A stretch of 64,000 nt of DNA from Nitrospinae bacterium bin107 (GCA_002238965.1 MPNJ01000007.1:114913-178912); one strand, 5' to 3'. Shown: positions 20,901 through 28,042, counted from the first letter of the stretch. Numbers and translations are program-made. Notes: generated from the letters alone by a model not told the origin.

Positions 20901-22384
20901 TGCTGGCGATGAAGCATGGAGTCATTCCCAAACACCTGCATTTCGATAACCCGAATCCGCACATGGAGTGGGACGCGCTACCGGTTCGGGTGACTTCTGA
21001 AGCAATGGAATGGCCGGCTGCCGCCGCTCACCCGCCCCGCGCGGGGGTGAGCGCATTCGCCCTTTCGGGGACGAACGCGCACGTCCTGGTGGAGGGGTAT
21101 GGCGCGCCGGAGAGCGACCCCGCGGCAGGTGCCGGGCGGGGTTCCCCTGCGGGTTCAGCGCAGCCTGTCGCCGTAATACTGCCGGAGTTGGTTGCGGTAT
21201 CACCGACGGCGGAGGGGTTACGCCCGCGCCGGATGCGGATGCTTCCGCTATCGGGCAAATCGGGCGATGCGCTTCGTAAACTGGCGGAACGGTATCTCTC
21301 CTGGCTCGATGTGCGTGGTGAAGAGCTTTCCGCCGAAGTCGCCATGCAGTCCTTTTTGCCGGACATGGCGTGGACGGCGGCTGTGGGGCGGAGTCATTTT
21401 GCGCACCGCGCGGGCGTCGCCTTCGAGGACGCCGCTTCGCTTCGGGAAGGATTGAGAGCGCTTGTGGAGTCGGACGAGTTCCCAAAACCGCGGGCGGCGG
21501 CGAAGGTGGCCTTCGCGTACGCCGATGAGGGTGGCAATAGGGTCGGCATGGGTGAGGAGTTGTATGAGAGCGAGCCGGTGGCTCGGGCGGTACTGGACCG
21601 TTGCGACGAGGTGCTCCGGGTGGAGCGCGGCGTCTCGCTGCTGGACGTGATGTCCGGCCGCGACGGAGACTTGGACGACTCGGCATGGTCCCAGCCGGCG
21701 GCCTTTGCGCTCGAATGCGCGCTCACGGCGCTTTGGAAGAGCCTGGGGATTCGCCCGAACGTGGTGTTCGGCGCAGGCGCGGGAGAGATAGCGGCGGCGC
21801 ATGCGGCGGGTGTGTTCACGCTGGAGGAGGGTTTGCGTTTCGCCGCGCGGCGGGGCGCGTTGATGGAGGCGCTCTCTGGGGGCGAAGGTATGGAGGCGGC
21901 GCTGGACGATCTGGAAACTTCGCTCGAGGGCGTCGTGACTGCATTGCCATCGCTTACAATGGTTAATGGGGTGACGGGCCGGGCACTCGGCTCGGGCGAG
22001 ATGCTGGATGCGGCGTACTGGCGTCGACAGGCGCGTGAACCGGCGGCGTTAGAGGGATACGCTGAGACACTCGCAGAATCGGGGGTGGATGTCGTCGTGG
22101 AAATCGGCGCGGACTCGATATTGACGCAGCGTGTGGCATCGGCCTGGCCCGGGCTTGGAGGCGACGCAGGAGCGATCGGGAACGGCGCCGCGCCGCCGGT
22201 GGTGGTTTCGAGCCTGGGGCAAGCTTCGGTAAGTGAACGCGGGTTCGTCGAGGCGGTGGCGCGGGCGTATGAGGAGGGACTCTCGATCGACTTTGCCGGG
22301 TTGTTCGCAGGAGAGAAACGACGCCGGATTTCGCTGCCGATTTACCCGTTTCAGCGGCAGCGCTTCTGGTTCGACGCATCTTGA
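11990..22384 (+). CDS. Highly reducing type I polyketide synthase, KS-AT-DH-cMT-ER-KR-ACP-KS-AT0
   Basis: 3464 residues; ATG at 11990 follows GGGAGAG. KS1 (about 25-450): Cys199 in DTACSSSL, His334 in EAHGTGT, His374 in NLGHLES, all intact. AT1 (about 585-905): Ser682 in GHSVGE, with AFHS near 789, predicting malonyl-CoA. DH (about 980-1290): His1005 in HRVFGRVIAP and Asp1177 in DGCFQ. C-methyltransferase (about 1300-1690): VLEVGAGTGSAT near 1505. ER (about 1910-2225): GAGGVGLAAIQMA. KR (about 2235-2440): TGGLGGIG, with His in NHAAAN where Tyr is usual. ACP: Ser2547 in LGMDSLMAVEL. KS2 (from 2618): Cys2782 in MTCASSL, His2917 and His2957 kept. AT2 (about 3165-3440): GAGAGE replaces GHSxGE, so the catalytic Ser is Gly3263, and the AFHS subdomain is missing. 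There is no thioesterase. The first seven domains match the order of fungal highly reducing iterative PKSs and would make a reduced, methyl-branched chain. The discrete ACP, PPTase and hydrolase that follow are likely partners. The product is unknown. Confidence 0.95.
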   Translation: MRTDDNFDPSEETDAAAPEVSRPAEPIAIVGMACRFPNAVGLPAFWRLLEAGENAVTRGDPGSGVGRVGVLFPDAEIQSEACRFGAYLEDIDQFDAAFFRISPVEAQLLDPQQRLMLETSWRALEDAGMDPERLRGSRTGVYGGVSNNEYRNLIMDVSDTDEPATSLYTVSGTSFNTAVGRVSFALGFEGPAIALDTACSSSLVAIHQAVAGLQQREADLALAGGVHTILSGRLLELRGNAGMLSPEGRCATFDAAANGYVRGEGCGIVVLKRLADAEADGDRIWGVIRGSAINQDGASPGLTVPSGAAQERVIAEALSRAGIRPHEVDYLEAHGTGTEVGDPIELEAAAAAYGKGRAADRPLLIGSVKTNLGHLESSAGVAGLIKATLALKQGVIPKHLHFREPTPAVDWTRMSLQVTAEATQWPRRPEHPPRAGVSGFGWSGTNAHVILERYETQEGDSTVGAMNEPVGSALPVAVSPPEPEVDPPKASDGLLKRKARILPLSGKSEAALRDLAGRYLSWLDEREEALASESAASEPLLSDMAWTTAVGRSHFTHRAGLLFGDAARLREGLSALAEGGEAPEVRTATRVAFLFTGQGSQWVGMGGDLYETEPVARAVFDRCEEVVREHRGASLLDVMFGRGEGNLNDTVWAQPAIYAIECAVTALWASLGVRPDVVVGHSVGEFGAAHAAGVFGLEDGMRAVMGRSEILASAPEAGTMAAVFASYPAVEAAVREYNESAGSERLAIAARNGAHQVLSGQVSAVEVVSERFEAEEVRVRPINTSQAFHSPLVEPGLDALESLFESVQIAPPSFATLVSNVTGRVVEPDEVLGGGYWRRHAREAVAFDRGVRTLANLGVDLVMEVGPHAVLGPMLSLAWPGPDEGGDDLVGDVEAPRVLASLQRPSQDEEKPADEMETSFPGAVAGAYEAGLDLSFQGLFVGEERRRISLPGYPFQRERYWVEAPKRRRRSVGLPLLGERHESASGEITFETELLPSDPPWMTDHRVFGRVIAPGALYGAMAISASTAEGSGSMLVEDMQFHNALIFGEEDSEGGGAGREVQVLLDAPGDEHSRLVRIFSKGEAGEDWTLHAECRAPSGANAQQATEQVDLESMKAGLTPEDVPAFYRAKAGVGIELGPSFRTLGGVWSRQGEALGEVCFPEALGANALDVHPLLLDGCFQVMGAARNPGGAEDGITYLPFGWERLWFSDRLPDRLLCHVRMREAPTSQGTDPETGGGPEVFVGDFRLYDDNGSLIGELSGFMVKRATRAALLSAVEGIQELLYEVVWRESFLAEGMPPSDFLTSPETVAARSRPFTGYLADEDVGAESRADLLADLERLSRSYALATLEKLGWEREGGSTVDSERLRERLKVGDEHQRLFRRMLEMLAKSGVLEEANGGFLVKVGPEDPLPDEMPGDLSEFADRMSELYPHGTTEIGLFRRCGGALSQVLLGQEDPLSLLFSGGEPSAADLYRKAPVARAANRMLADAVAALLESLPDGRRLRVLEVGAGTGSATAVVLPVLPAGRFDYVYTDISAGFFAEAEARFGGDEASIEYRVLDIEKDPVAQGFDAHGYDLVIASNVLHATRYLEETLAHCRAILAPSGQLVALENLRGQGWLDLTFGQLDGWWRFADDYRPHHALASPEVWRRALGDSGFEEVAVLGVEETGAGMEPDRGVILASGPADVKETPGVWVLAADRGGEAEKLANGLAARNQTVVLASEGEATNGGPADEKPGVVHASLEMESRESWGALYEDLPGDAPLAGVVHLAALDGHSPEATTEEMAADMKRVGASALALAQGLLDADAAPGKGFWFLTRGAQVLERERGGELAGATLWGFAKVMTREAPHLQTRMLDLDPEPMAPPTDLVNELLYPDHENHVAYRYGRRQAARLVRGVEGVERLTLPDESSWLVEPDAGGSLDEMGVASMPARQLAPGEVRVAIEASGLNFWDVFRSIGLIDEGLLGGEFCGRVLETGSDVSGFAAGDLVVGLAFGTFGSEAVTVQEMVAHAPPGFSLTDLATMPTAFVSAALSFDLSGLEAGDRVLIHAGAGGVGLAAIQMAQAAGAEVFATASAPKQDYLRSLGVEHVFDSRQTKFGEEILEATGGAGVNVVLNSLTGPGFIDASLSCLAEGGRFVEMARVDILSEVEMAVARPDVAYDILKLDVLKEHDPQPAGDALRRVMGLLAKGVLSPIIHTRWSLAETAGAMKFMRAARHIGKIVLTASPLERGRLREDRTYLVTGGLGGIGCALADWLAERGAGTIVLNGRRPPDPEVEEAIESLRKRGFTVRVELADVTDAAAMDEMLARMDRESPPLGGVIHSVGVLADASLANQSWERFEQVLWPKVLGAWHLHRATMARDLDMFVLFSSVAGVMGNPGQANHAAANAFLDQLAAHRRAMGLPGQAIAWGAWSEIGEAAEQRERIEERFAARGVRWITPQQGFKVFEWLMRQDSTSGVVTAVDWPVFGETLDSRPPLLEDLLATDSEDEADSPALSEDLMSRLAQTPSAERESLLVSFLQQELQAVLRLSSAPEPTVGFFDLGMDSLMAVELRNRLNRAFVDAYTAPNTVVFDYPDIAVLARHLAGELGDIGEAASAPAPQAQPEPERRPVAPREEEIAIVGMACRFPDAPDISAFWRLLEAGVDAVTDGRRGSGSWSGVAGDPTAEEAIYRRGGFIEGIDRFDANFFGIRPIEARMMDPRQRMLLETCWHALEDAGIDPAPLKGARAGVYVGLGGSEYRDLVAASGLNDSYLGTAPSVAIGRIAFALGLMGLAVPLDMTCASSLVAVHQAAAALRGGEVELALAGGVHAVLSPPISKFMAEFGMLSPHGQCRTFDADADGFVRGEGCGIVVMKRLSDAEADGDRIWGLVRGSAVNQNGASAALTVPNGTAQEQVLEDALARSGFPPSEVDYLEVHATGSQLGDPIEVRASAAVYGRGRTADRPLLLGTAKTNIGHLESAAGIAGLIKVLLAMKHGVIPKHLHFDNPNPHMEWDALPVRVTSEAMEWPAAAAHPPRAGVSAFALSGTNAHVLVEGYGAPESDPAAGAGRGSPAGSAQPVAVILPELVAVSPTAEGLRPRRMRMLPLSGKSGDALRKLAERYLSWLDVRGEELSAEVAMQSFLPDMAWTAAVGRSHFAHRAGVAFEDAASLREGLRALVESDEFPKPRAAAKVAFAYADEGGNRVGMGEELYESEPVARAVLDRCDEVLRVERGVSLLDVMSGRDGDLDDSAWSQPAAFALECALTALWKSLGIRPNVVFGAGAGEIAAAHAAGVFTLEEGLRFAARRGALMEALSGGEGMEAALDDLETSLEGVVTALPSLTMVNGVTGRALGSGEMLDAAYWRRQAREPAALEGYAETLAESGVDVVVEIGADSILTQRVASAWPGLGGDAGAIGNGAAPPVVVSSLGQASVSERGFVEAVARAYEEGLSIDFAGLFAGEKRRRISLPIYPFQRQRFWFDAS

Positions 22385-22471
22385 AAAACTTGACAACAAT
22401 GCGTGTTGCTATATGATCCAACTACATTTCAATTACCGCTGTATGACTAGTCCAACAAGGGAGGCGCGACA

Positions 22472-22690
22472 ATGGCAAGTGTGGAAGAACGTGTTGGAGT
22501 TCTCGTAGAGAAACATCTGGGTATTTCGGATCGGGCGATGCTGGATGCGGACTTAACTGAACTCGGCGTGAACTCGGTGGATGCCGTGAACTTTCTCAAG
22601 ACCGTCAATCAGGATTTCGGGGTCGATATTTCTCCCGACGTTGCCAGAGACTTCACCACCTTGAGGGATTTGATTAACCATCTTTCTTGA
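22472..22690 (+). CDS. Free-standing acyl carrier protein
   Basis: 72 residues preceded by AAGGGAGG. The phosphopantetheine attachment site is the serine in ELGVNSVDAVNFL, and the helix pattern of an ACP covers the whole protein. It starts 87 bases after a PKS that ends in KS-AT0 with no carrier of its own, so it is the obvious carrier for that terminal KS (inference). A strong terminator follows. Confidence 0.9.
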   Translation: MASVEERVGVLVEKHLGISDRAMLDADLTELGVNSVDAVNFLKTVNQDFGVDISPDVARDFTTLRDLINHLS

Positions 22691-22796
22691 AACCGGCGGC
22701 CGGTTGAGCATAGTCCCGGTATCAGCAAAATATAAGCTATTGCAGAGAAGATCACCGAATTTCTGGAGATTTTTCAACCAGTTTTGATCGGGAGCA

Positions 22797-22827
22797 GGGG
22801 CCAGTCCTGCAGGACTGGCCCCTGTTT
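22797..22827 (+). terminator. Rho-independent terminator after the ACP gene
   Basis: A perfect 26-base palindrome (arms GGGGCCAGTCCTG / CAGGACTGGCCCC) is followed by TGTTTT. It separates the PKS-ACP transcript from the PPTase gene and may work in both directions. Confidence 0.8.
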
Positions 22828-22877
22828 TCGAGGCGCACAGGTTACGACACCGCCGCTCGCAGAAAGACTGATTTGCC

Positions 22878-23606
22878 ATGTCTGCCGACGCCCTCGATTC
22901 CTGGTTCCGCACGTATCGTGAAATTGACGATATTCTTATCACGCATGTCGACCTGAGTCCTGATGAGGAGTGCGAAGCGCACGCGATTTCATGGCTCGAT
23001 GAGAAAGAACGGGACCGCCTGCGCCGATATCGCTATGATCGTCCGCGGCGCGAATTCGCCCTGTGCCGCGCAGTGCTGCGCTCGATTCTATGCAGCCGAC
23101 TCGGTTGCGAGAATGGACGGCTTTCGTTCGGGACATTCGAGCATGGGAAACCGTTCGGATTGGTGGATGGGAAGGCGGCTCCCGTCAGCTTCAACGTGAG
23201 TCACAGCGGCAAACACGGGTTGATCGCTTTAGCGCCTAAAGGGCGGCTCGGCGTGGACGTGGAGGAGCGCGTCAACCGCATCGATCTCGATGGAGTGGGC
23301 GAGTTCGTGTTCGGTCCAGAAGAGCAAGCCGACTTCGCTTCGGTAAAGAAATACGAAAAGCGCCACTTGTTCTTCAAGCTCTGGACGCTCAAGGAAGCGC
23401 TAATCAAAGCGCTCGGCACGGGGTTTTCCCTCGATCCTTCCCGTTTCGAGATCCCGCCCGAAATGCGGCGAGGCGCGAGAAAGGGCATATTCCGGTTTCC
23501 TCACATACCGGAGGCCAGATGGAGGCTCGAAAATCTGGGCAACGCGGATTTCGCCGCCGCCATCGCTCAGGAATTGGACCCGGCTCTCGATACGAAGGGT
23601 GAGTGA
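22878..23606 (+). CDS. 4'-phosphopantetheinyl transferase, Sfp/Gsp type
   Basis: 242 residues, the size of Sfp-type enzymes. The conserved blocks are FNVSHSGKHGLIA, the magnesium-binding GVDVEE and the WTLKEALIKALG helix with its acidic ligand. The enzyme transfers the phosphopantetheine arm of CoA to apo carrier proteins. Its place 190 bases after the ACP gene indicates that it primes the ACP domain of the PKS and the discrete ACP. The intervening terminator means it has its own promoter or is read at a lower level. Confidence 0.93.
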   Translation: MSADALDSWFRTYREIDDILITHVDLSPDEECEAHAISWLDEKERDRLRRYRYDRPRREFALCRAVLRSILCSRLGCENGRLSFGTFEHGKPFGLVDGKAAPVSFNVSHSGKHGLIALAPKGRLGVDVEERVNRIDLDGVGEFVFGPEEQADFASVKKYEKRHLFFKLWTLKEALIKALGTGFSLDPSRFEIPPEMRRGARKGIFRFPHIPEARWRLENLGNADFAAAIAQELDPALDTKGE

Positions 23607-23727
23607 AGCTTTATGGCGCCAGCGTGATTGCGAGGTCGACGCCTGAAATTTGCCGAACCCGTGCACTTCCCGCAATAATGGAGACGCCATCGCCCGAACG
23701 ATGACTCTCCGGAAAGACCGGGACTGA

Positions 23728-24642
23728 ATGACGACTTCGGAAAAAGTCTGGGAGATACCCGAACCACTCTCCGTTCACGAAATTCGCATGGAAGACGGGA
23801 CCGTCATCATCCTGCGGCGCCACGGGAATCCGGCGGGTCCCAGGCTCGTTCTGAGCCACGGCAACGGCCTTGCGATCGATCTTTACTACCCCTTCTGGTC
23901 ATTGCTCGCCGAGGATTTCGACCTCATCATCTATGACCTGAGGAACCACGGTTGGAACCCCGTCGGTCCGCAAAGGGGACACAACCTTCCTTCTTTCGTC
24001 GCTGACCACGACCGCATTCTCGAAGAAATCGACAGAGAGTACGGGAAGAAGCCGAAAACAGGTGTGTTTCATTCCGTTTCGGCGTTGACTTCGCTTCTCT
24101 CGCCCAGCCAGGGCATCGGTTTCGCGGCGCGAATTTTGCTCGATCCGCCGGTGTGCAAGCCCGATGATTACCCCGAAGAGTTCGATGTAGCCACAAGGCG
24201 AATCACCGAGATGACCCTGCGCCGCACCGAAAGGTTCAACTCCATCGAGGAATGCGTGGATTTTCTTCGCTACATTCCGTCTTTCGACCGCGTTGTCCCC
24301 GGTGTTACCGATCTCTTCGCGAGGACGACGCTTCGTGAATCCACGAGTGGAGGTGGATACGAACTCCGGTGTCCGCGCGAGTACGAAGCGCAGATAATCA
24401 ACCACGCCAGGGCTTTCGCCGTGTGGGTGGATTTGGAAACGCTTCACTGCCCGACGAAAGTCATCGGCGCAGACCCCATCCTGCCGTACTCGTTCCTGCC
24501 GACTTTCGATCTGAGCCATATCTCGACCATGGACTATGATTTCCTGCCCGACGCGACGCACTTTCTTCAACTCGAACAGCCGGAGGAATGCGTAGAATTG
24601 GTGCGGGAATTCATGGCGCTTCACGACCTTCTCACTCCGTGA
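23728..24642 (+). CDS. Alpha/beta-hydrolase fold protein near the PKS
   Basis: 304 residues. The oxyanion strand is LVLSHGNGLAIDLY. The nucleophile elbow reads GVFHSVSA, in which the serine is flanked by valine and serine rather than the usual GxSxG glycine. The late histidine is in DATHFLQL. It is the fourth same-strand gene after the PKS. Since the PKS lacks a release domain, product release by hydrolysis or transacylation is possible (inference); an unrelated esterase is the alternative. Confidence 0.75.
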   Translation: MTTSEKVWEIPEPLSVHEIRMEDGTVIILRRHGNPAGPRLVLSHGNGLAIDLYYPFWSLLAEDFDLIIYDLRNHGWNPVGPQRGHNLPSFVADHDRILEEIDREYGKKPKTGVFHSVSALTSLLSPSQGIGFAARILLDPPVCKPDDYPEEFDVATRRITEMTLRRTERFNSIEECVDFLRYIPSFDRVVPGVTDLFARTTLRESTSGGGYELRCPREYEAQIINHARAFAVWVDLETLHCPTKVIGADPILPYSFLPTFDLSHISTMDYDFLPDATHFLQLEQPEECVELVREFMALHDLLTP

Positions 24643-24714
24643 CTTGCAGGTGACGAAGATGGATACCGGCAGCCTGGATATCGATTTCAATATCGGCGAA
24701 GTATCGGTTGCGGG

Positions 24715-26445
24715 ATGAGCATGAGCGATTCGGGCCTCCGTTATCAGGCCGACGAAAAACCGCCTCTGGTCGTCTCTCTCGGCCTTGGAGCGCAACTCAC
24801 CGCCCTCAGCGTTTCCGCCACGATATTGATCACGACGGTCATCATGCGGGCCGCAGGCCAGAGCGAAGCCTATCTTTCGTGGGCCGTGTTCGCCGCCGTA
24901 GCGATTGGAGGCGCCGCCACGATGCTCCAGGCGCTCCGGTTCGGGCGGTTCGGCATGGGGCATGTGCTCATGATGGGGAGTTCCGCGGCCTTCATCGCGG
25001 TCTGCATCGAGGCGCTCACCAAGGGCGGCCCCGCCACCATGGCCACCCTGGTGGTCGCCTCGGCGCTCTTTCAGTTCGTCATATCCGACAGGCTCTCGCT
25101 GTTCCGGCGGATCCTGACACCGGCCGTTTCGGGAACGGTGCTCATGCTGATACCGGTCTCGGTGATGTCGGCCGTCTTCAATCTGATGAAGGACGTGCCG
25201 CAAGGCAGCCCGGCTATCGGCGCTCCGCTGAGCGCGCTGGCGACCTTGCTCGTCATCTGCGGGCTCACGCTCAAGGCTTCGGGGTCGCTTCGCCTCTGGG
25301 CGCCTGTTATCGGCGTCCTGGCGGGTTCGTTCATCGCCGCCTTTTTCGGTTTGTACGACACGGCGCGCGTTGCGCAAGCATCCTGGATCGGTCTTCCCGG
25401 TGTCGAATGGCCCGGCCTCGATCTCGGCTTCGGTCCTGTTTTCTGGGCGTTACTTCCGGGATTCCTGCTAGCGGCCACCATCGGCGCCATCCGGACGATC
25501 AGCAGCGCCGTAGCGGTTCAGCGTGTATCCTGGCGCGGCCCCCGGGCGGTGGATTTCCGGGACGTGCAGGGCGCGGTGGCCGCCGATTCCTTGAGCAACG
25601 TGCTTTCGGGTCTTGCGGGAACGGCGCCGAACACGTCCTATTCGACGGGCGCGTCCCTGGCTCAGCTCACAGGCGTCGCGGCCCGGCACGTCGGGATCGC
25701 CGCAGGCGCGGTGTTCGCTGCGCTGGCGTTTCTGCCCAAAGCGCTCGCCCTGGTGCTGGCGATACCGGGACCGGTCTTCGCCGCTTTTCTCCTTATCATG
25801 ATCGCGATGCTCTTCATGGTCGGCGTGCAGATGATCCTTCAGGACGGAATCGACTACCGCAAGAGCCTGATCGTCGGCGTCGCGTTCTGGCTCGGCGTCG
25901 CTTTTCAGAGCGGGGTCGTCTTCCCGGAGTTTATCTCGAATTTCGCGGGCGGCCTTTTGAACAACGGCATGACGGCCGGCGGCCTCGTCGTCATCCTCAT
26001 GACCCTGTTCGTGGAGATCACCGAACCCCGCCCCGCCCGGATGGAAGCCGCGTTCGACCTCTCCTCCCTGCCGAATTACAGAAAGTTTCTCGACGAGTTC
26101 GCCTCCACGGGCGGGTGGGACGAGGCGATGGGGAAGCGTCTTGGCGGCGTCTGCGAGGAGATTCTGCTTTCGCTGCTCGGGACGGACGAGGGAGAAGAGC
26201 AAACCGGAGGGCGGCTGGTGTTGCTTGCCAAAAAAGAAGGCGGCGCAGTGGTTCTCGAATTCATCGCCGCGACGGGCGAAGGAGAGAACCTCGAAGACCG
26301 AGTCGCGCTGCTCGGCGAGCAGACGGAAGAAGCCCAACTGGAGGAAGAAGTGTCTCTGCGGCTCTTACGCCATCACTCGGCCTCGGTTCGCCACCAGCAA
26401 TACCACGGTCTGGACGTCGTGACCGTTCGAGTGGAAGCGCCATAG
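24715..26445 (+). CDS. NCS2 (uracil/xanthine permease) family transporter fused to a HATPase-like domain
   Basis: 576 residues. About the first 440 hold 12-14 hydrophobic segments with NCS2 features, such as TALSVSATILITTVIM, GSSAAFIAV and GTAPNTSYSTGASLAQ. Residues about 445-576 are soluble and look like a GHKL/anti-sigma-type ATPase fold: a short helix with an N-box-like CEEILLSLL, then GGRLVLLAKKEGG and LRLLRHHSAS before a final strand HGLDVVTVRVE. The fused domain could sense nucleotide or gate transport, but its G1/G2 glycines are weak. Substrate unknown. The start is ATG 24715 or 24721; the ribosome site is weak. Confidence 0.8.
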   Translation: MSMSDSGLRYQADEKPPLVVSLGLGAQLTALSVSATILITTVIMRAAGQSEAYLSWAVFAAVAIGGAATMLQALRFGRFGMGHVLMMGSSAAFIAVCIEALTKGGPATMATLVVASALFQFVISDRLSLFRRILTPAVSGTVLMLIPVSVMSAVFNLMKDVPQGSPAIGAPLSALATLLVICGLTLKASGSLRLWAPVIGVLAGSFIAAFFGLYDTARVAQASWIGLPGVEWPGLDLGFGPVFWALLPGFLLAATIGAIRTISSAVAVQRVSWRGPRAVDFRDVQGAVAADSLSNVLSGLAGTAPNTSYSTGASLAQLTGVAARHVGIAAGAVFAALAFLPKALALVLAIPGPVFAAFLLIMIAMLFMVGVQMILQDGIDYRKSLIVGVAFWLGVAFQSGVVFPEFISNFAGGLLNNGMTAGGLVVILMTLFVEITEPRPARMEAAFDLSSLPNYRKFLDEFASTGGWDEAMGKRLGGVCEEILLSLLGTDEGEEQTGGRLVLLAKKEGGAVVLEFIAATGEGENLEDRVALLGEQTEEAQLEEEVSLRLLRHHSASVRHQQYHGLDVVTVRVEAP

Positions 26446-26559
26446 ACGATTGTTCGTGGACAAACGAGCCTAGGTTACGGAAACTCGCTTTGAGAAGCCC
26501 GAATCCGCTGCGCTCTCCCGGGCGGATGACGCGTCCTCACGCGTTTCAGGGGGCGATAT

Positions 26560-27537
26560 TCAACCGGCCCGGGGAGAGCGTTCGCACCGGATCGTGCGAC
26601 GCTCGCGGTCGTCGAAAAAGGCGCATTCCGCGAGAACGTCACCATCTTGCGCTCCGGCTTCCGCGATCTCGATATGCTGCCGGGTGAACGGTTTATACGG
26701 GAAGAACCCCTTCCCGTACTTTTCCACGGGGAATTCGAGCATCCGCGCCCGCTCCAGATCGTAGTGCGAATCCGCATCGATGAAGCGCATCACGTAGGCG
26801 GAGCGCCTGGGAAGCGCGCCCTCACCGAGCATGATGCTCCGGTGGACGACCATCTTGTTGAACAGGAGCGCGTCGCCGGGCTCGAAATCGTCTTCGACCT
26901 GGTGGTTCTCGAGTATCTCGCACATGGTCGGTGAATTGAGGATTCCCGCGCGCATGTCGAAATACTCGCTTACGCTCGTCCTGTCCCCGGCTTGTTCCCT
27001 GGCCTCCAGCGTCGAGACAACCGCCGGCTCGATCTGGTGGAAGATGAAATCGCCCGATATGACGCGATCGGGGACATAAGCCATCCCGCCCCGCTGGCCC
27101 TTCGTATCCACGGGATGCAGCGGCGCCCACAGCGTGCACGCGAATTCCTCAGCGGGTTGAAAACCGAAGCTCTGCACGCCGACATGCCAGGGAAACCCCT
27201 TGCTGACATTCTTTTCGATTTCAAAGCACTGCTCGAAGGTCAGAAAGAGATCGCGTTCGACCAGATCCGTAAGAGCCCTTCGCAAGTAAGGCCGCTCCAG
27301 CAGTTCATAGACCTCCGTTCTTTCACCCTTGAAGTCATACTTCGCTCGATTGAACATTGAATCGGCCTTGAAACTGCCGGCCTCCCCCCGGTCCATCTCA
27401 GCTTCGACGCGAGCAAGCAGCGCCTCGACCACTTCAGAGTTGTAGAACCTTTCCAGCTTGACGAAGCCGTCGCGCCGGAATTGCTCCTTCTGCCCGGGGG
27501 TGATGCGGAATTCATTTTCGAAAGGATGGCTACTCAT
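26560..27537 (-). CDS. Phytanoyl-CoA dioxygenase (PhyH) family protein
   Basis: 325 residues from ATG 27537 with GGGAGG upstream. Typical PhyH features are FRRDGFVKLERFYNSEVV near the N-terminus, FEPGDALLFNKMVVHRS with the distal iron-ligand histidine, and an arginine for 2-oxoglutarate shortly after. The proximal HxD ligand pair is not obvious: the candidate motif reads PWHVGVQSFG. The family consists of Fe(II)/2-oxoglutarate oxygenases that hydroxylate or halogenate varied substrates. It converges with the permease gene and has an AT-rich promoter region upstream. Confidence 0.85.
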   Translation of the reverse strand: MSSHPFENEFRITPGQKEQFRRDGFVKLERFYNSEVVEALLARVEAEMDRGEAGSFKADSMFNRAKYDFKGERTEVYELLERPYLRRALTDLVERDLFLTFEQCFEIEKNVSKGFPWHVGVQSFGFQPAEEFACTLWAPLHPVDTKGQRGGMAYVPDRVISGDFIFHQIEPAVVSTLEAREQAGDRTSVSEYFDMRAGILNSPTMCEILENHQVEDDFEPGDALLFNKMVVHRSIMLGEGALPRRSAYVMRFIDADSHYDLERARMLEFPVEKYGKGFFPYKPFTRQHIEIAEAGAQDGDVLAECAFFDDRERRTIRCERSPRAG

Positions 27538-27563
27538 GGCTTGGTCCTCCCTCGTGACGAATA

Positions 27564-27592
27564 ATAATATTACAAAATATTCAAATACCCAA
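27564..27592 (-). promoter_or_regulatory. Possible sigma70-like promoter for PhyH
   Basis: On the minus strand TTGGGT and TATTAT are 17 bases apart in an AT-rich island, about 30 bases before the PhyH start. AT-rich DNA makes chance matches likely. Confidence 0.35.
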
Positions 27593-27877
27593 TAAATTAT
27601 ATATAAATCATATATTTTGATGAGGGTGGGAAATCTGGACCAGGATGGGTTGTTCCGTCATGTTTCGACGGGGGTTCGTGCGCCCAGAGAGCATCCACCG
27701 TGATCGATTCGAGGCGCTGTGAGCGCGGCGAGGGGAGAAAGCAAGAGCGCCGTGCGGCGTCTCCCCGTCGAACCTCGCGGCCTCGCGTCATGCGGAGGCC
27801 GCGCTGGTTCCAGGGACGCCGTTCATGCGTAAGGTGGCTTCGGGGGGAGGGGGGGGATTCGGACGCGGGACGCCGAA

Positions 27878-28042
27878 TCAGGGATGAATGATTCCGTCGA
27901 AGCAGGCAGTCCCTCTTGCCGCCACGATATCCAGATTGTCGGCGGATGACCGGATTTCCGCTGGCCATTCCATGCGGATATCACTGGCCACATATTGAAT
28001 TTCACCGACCTCTTTCCATGAGCCGCCCCGGAACACCGGGCG
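27878..28042 (-). pseudogene. Possible remnant of an FGE-type domain C-terminus
   Basis: The minus frame reads FRGGSWKEV, then AEIRSSADNLDIVAARG. This is close in spacing to the RGGSW...R....DNxGFRVARG ending of formylglycine-generating-enzyme domains seen intact at 50.2 and 53.2 kb. Only about 54 codons are left and the match is weak. Confidence 0.3.

Noticed and set aside
24708..26687. 659-codon frame overlapping the NCS2 permease
   Set aside because: Arginine-rich nonsense in the +1 frame; the permease frame has clear membrane segments.
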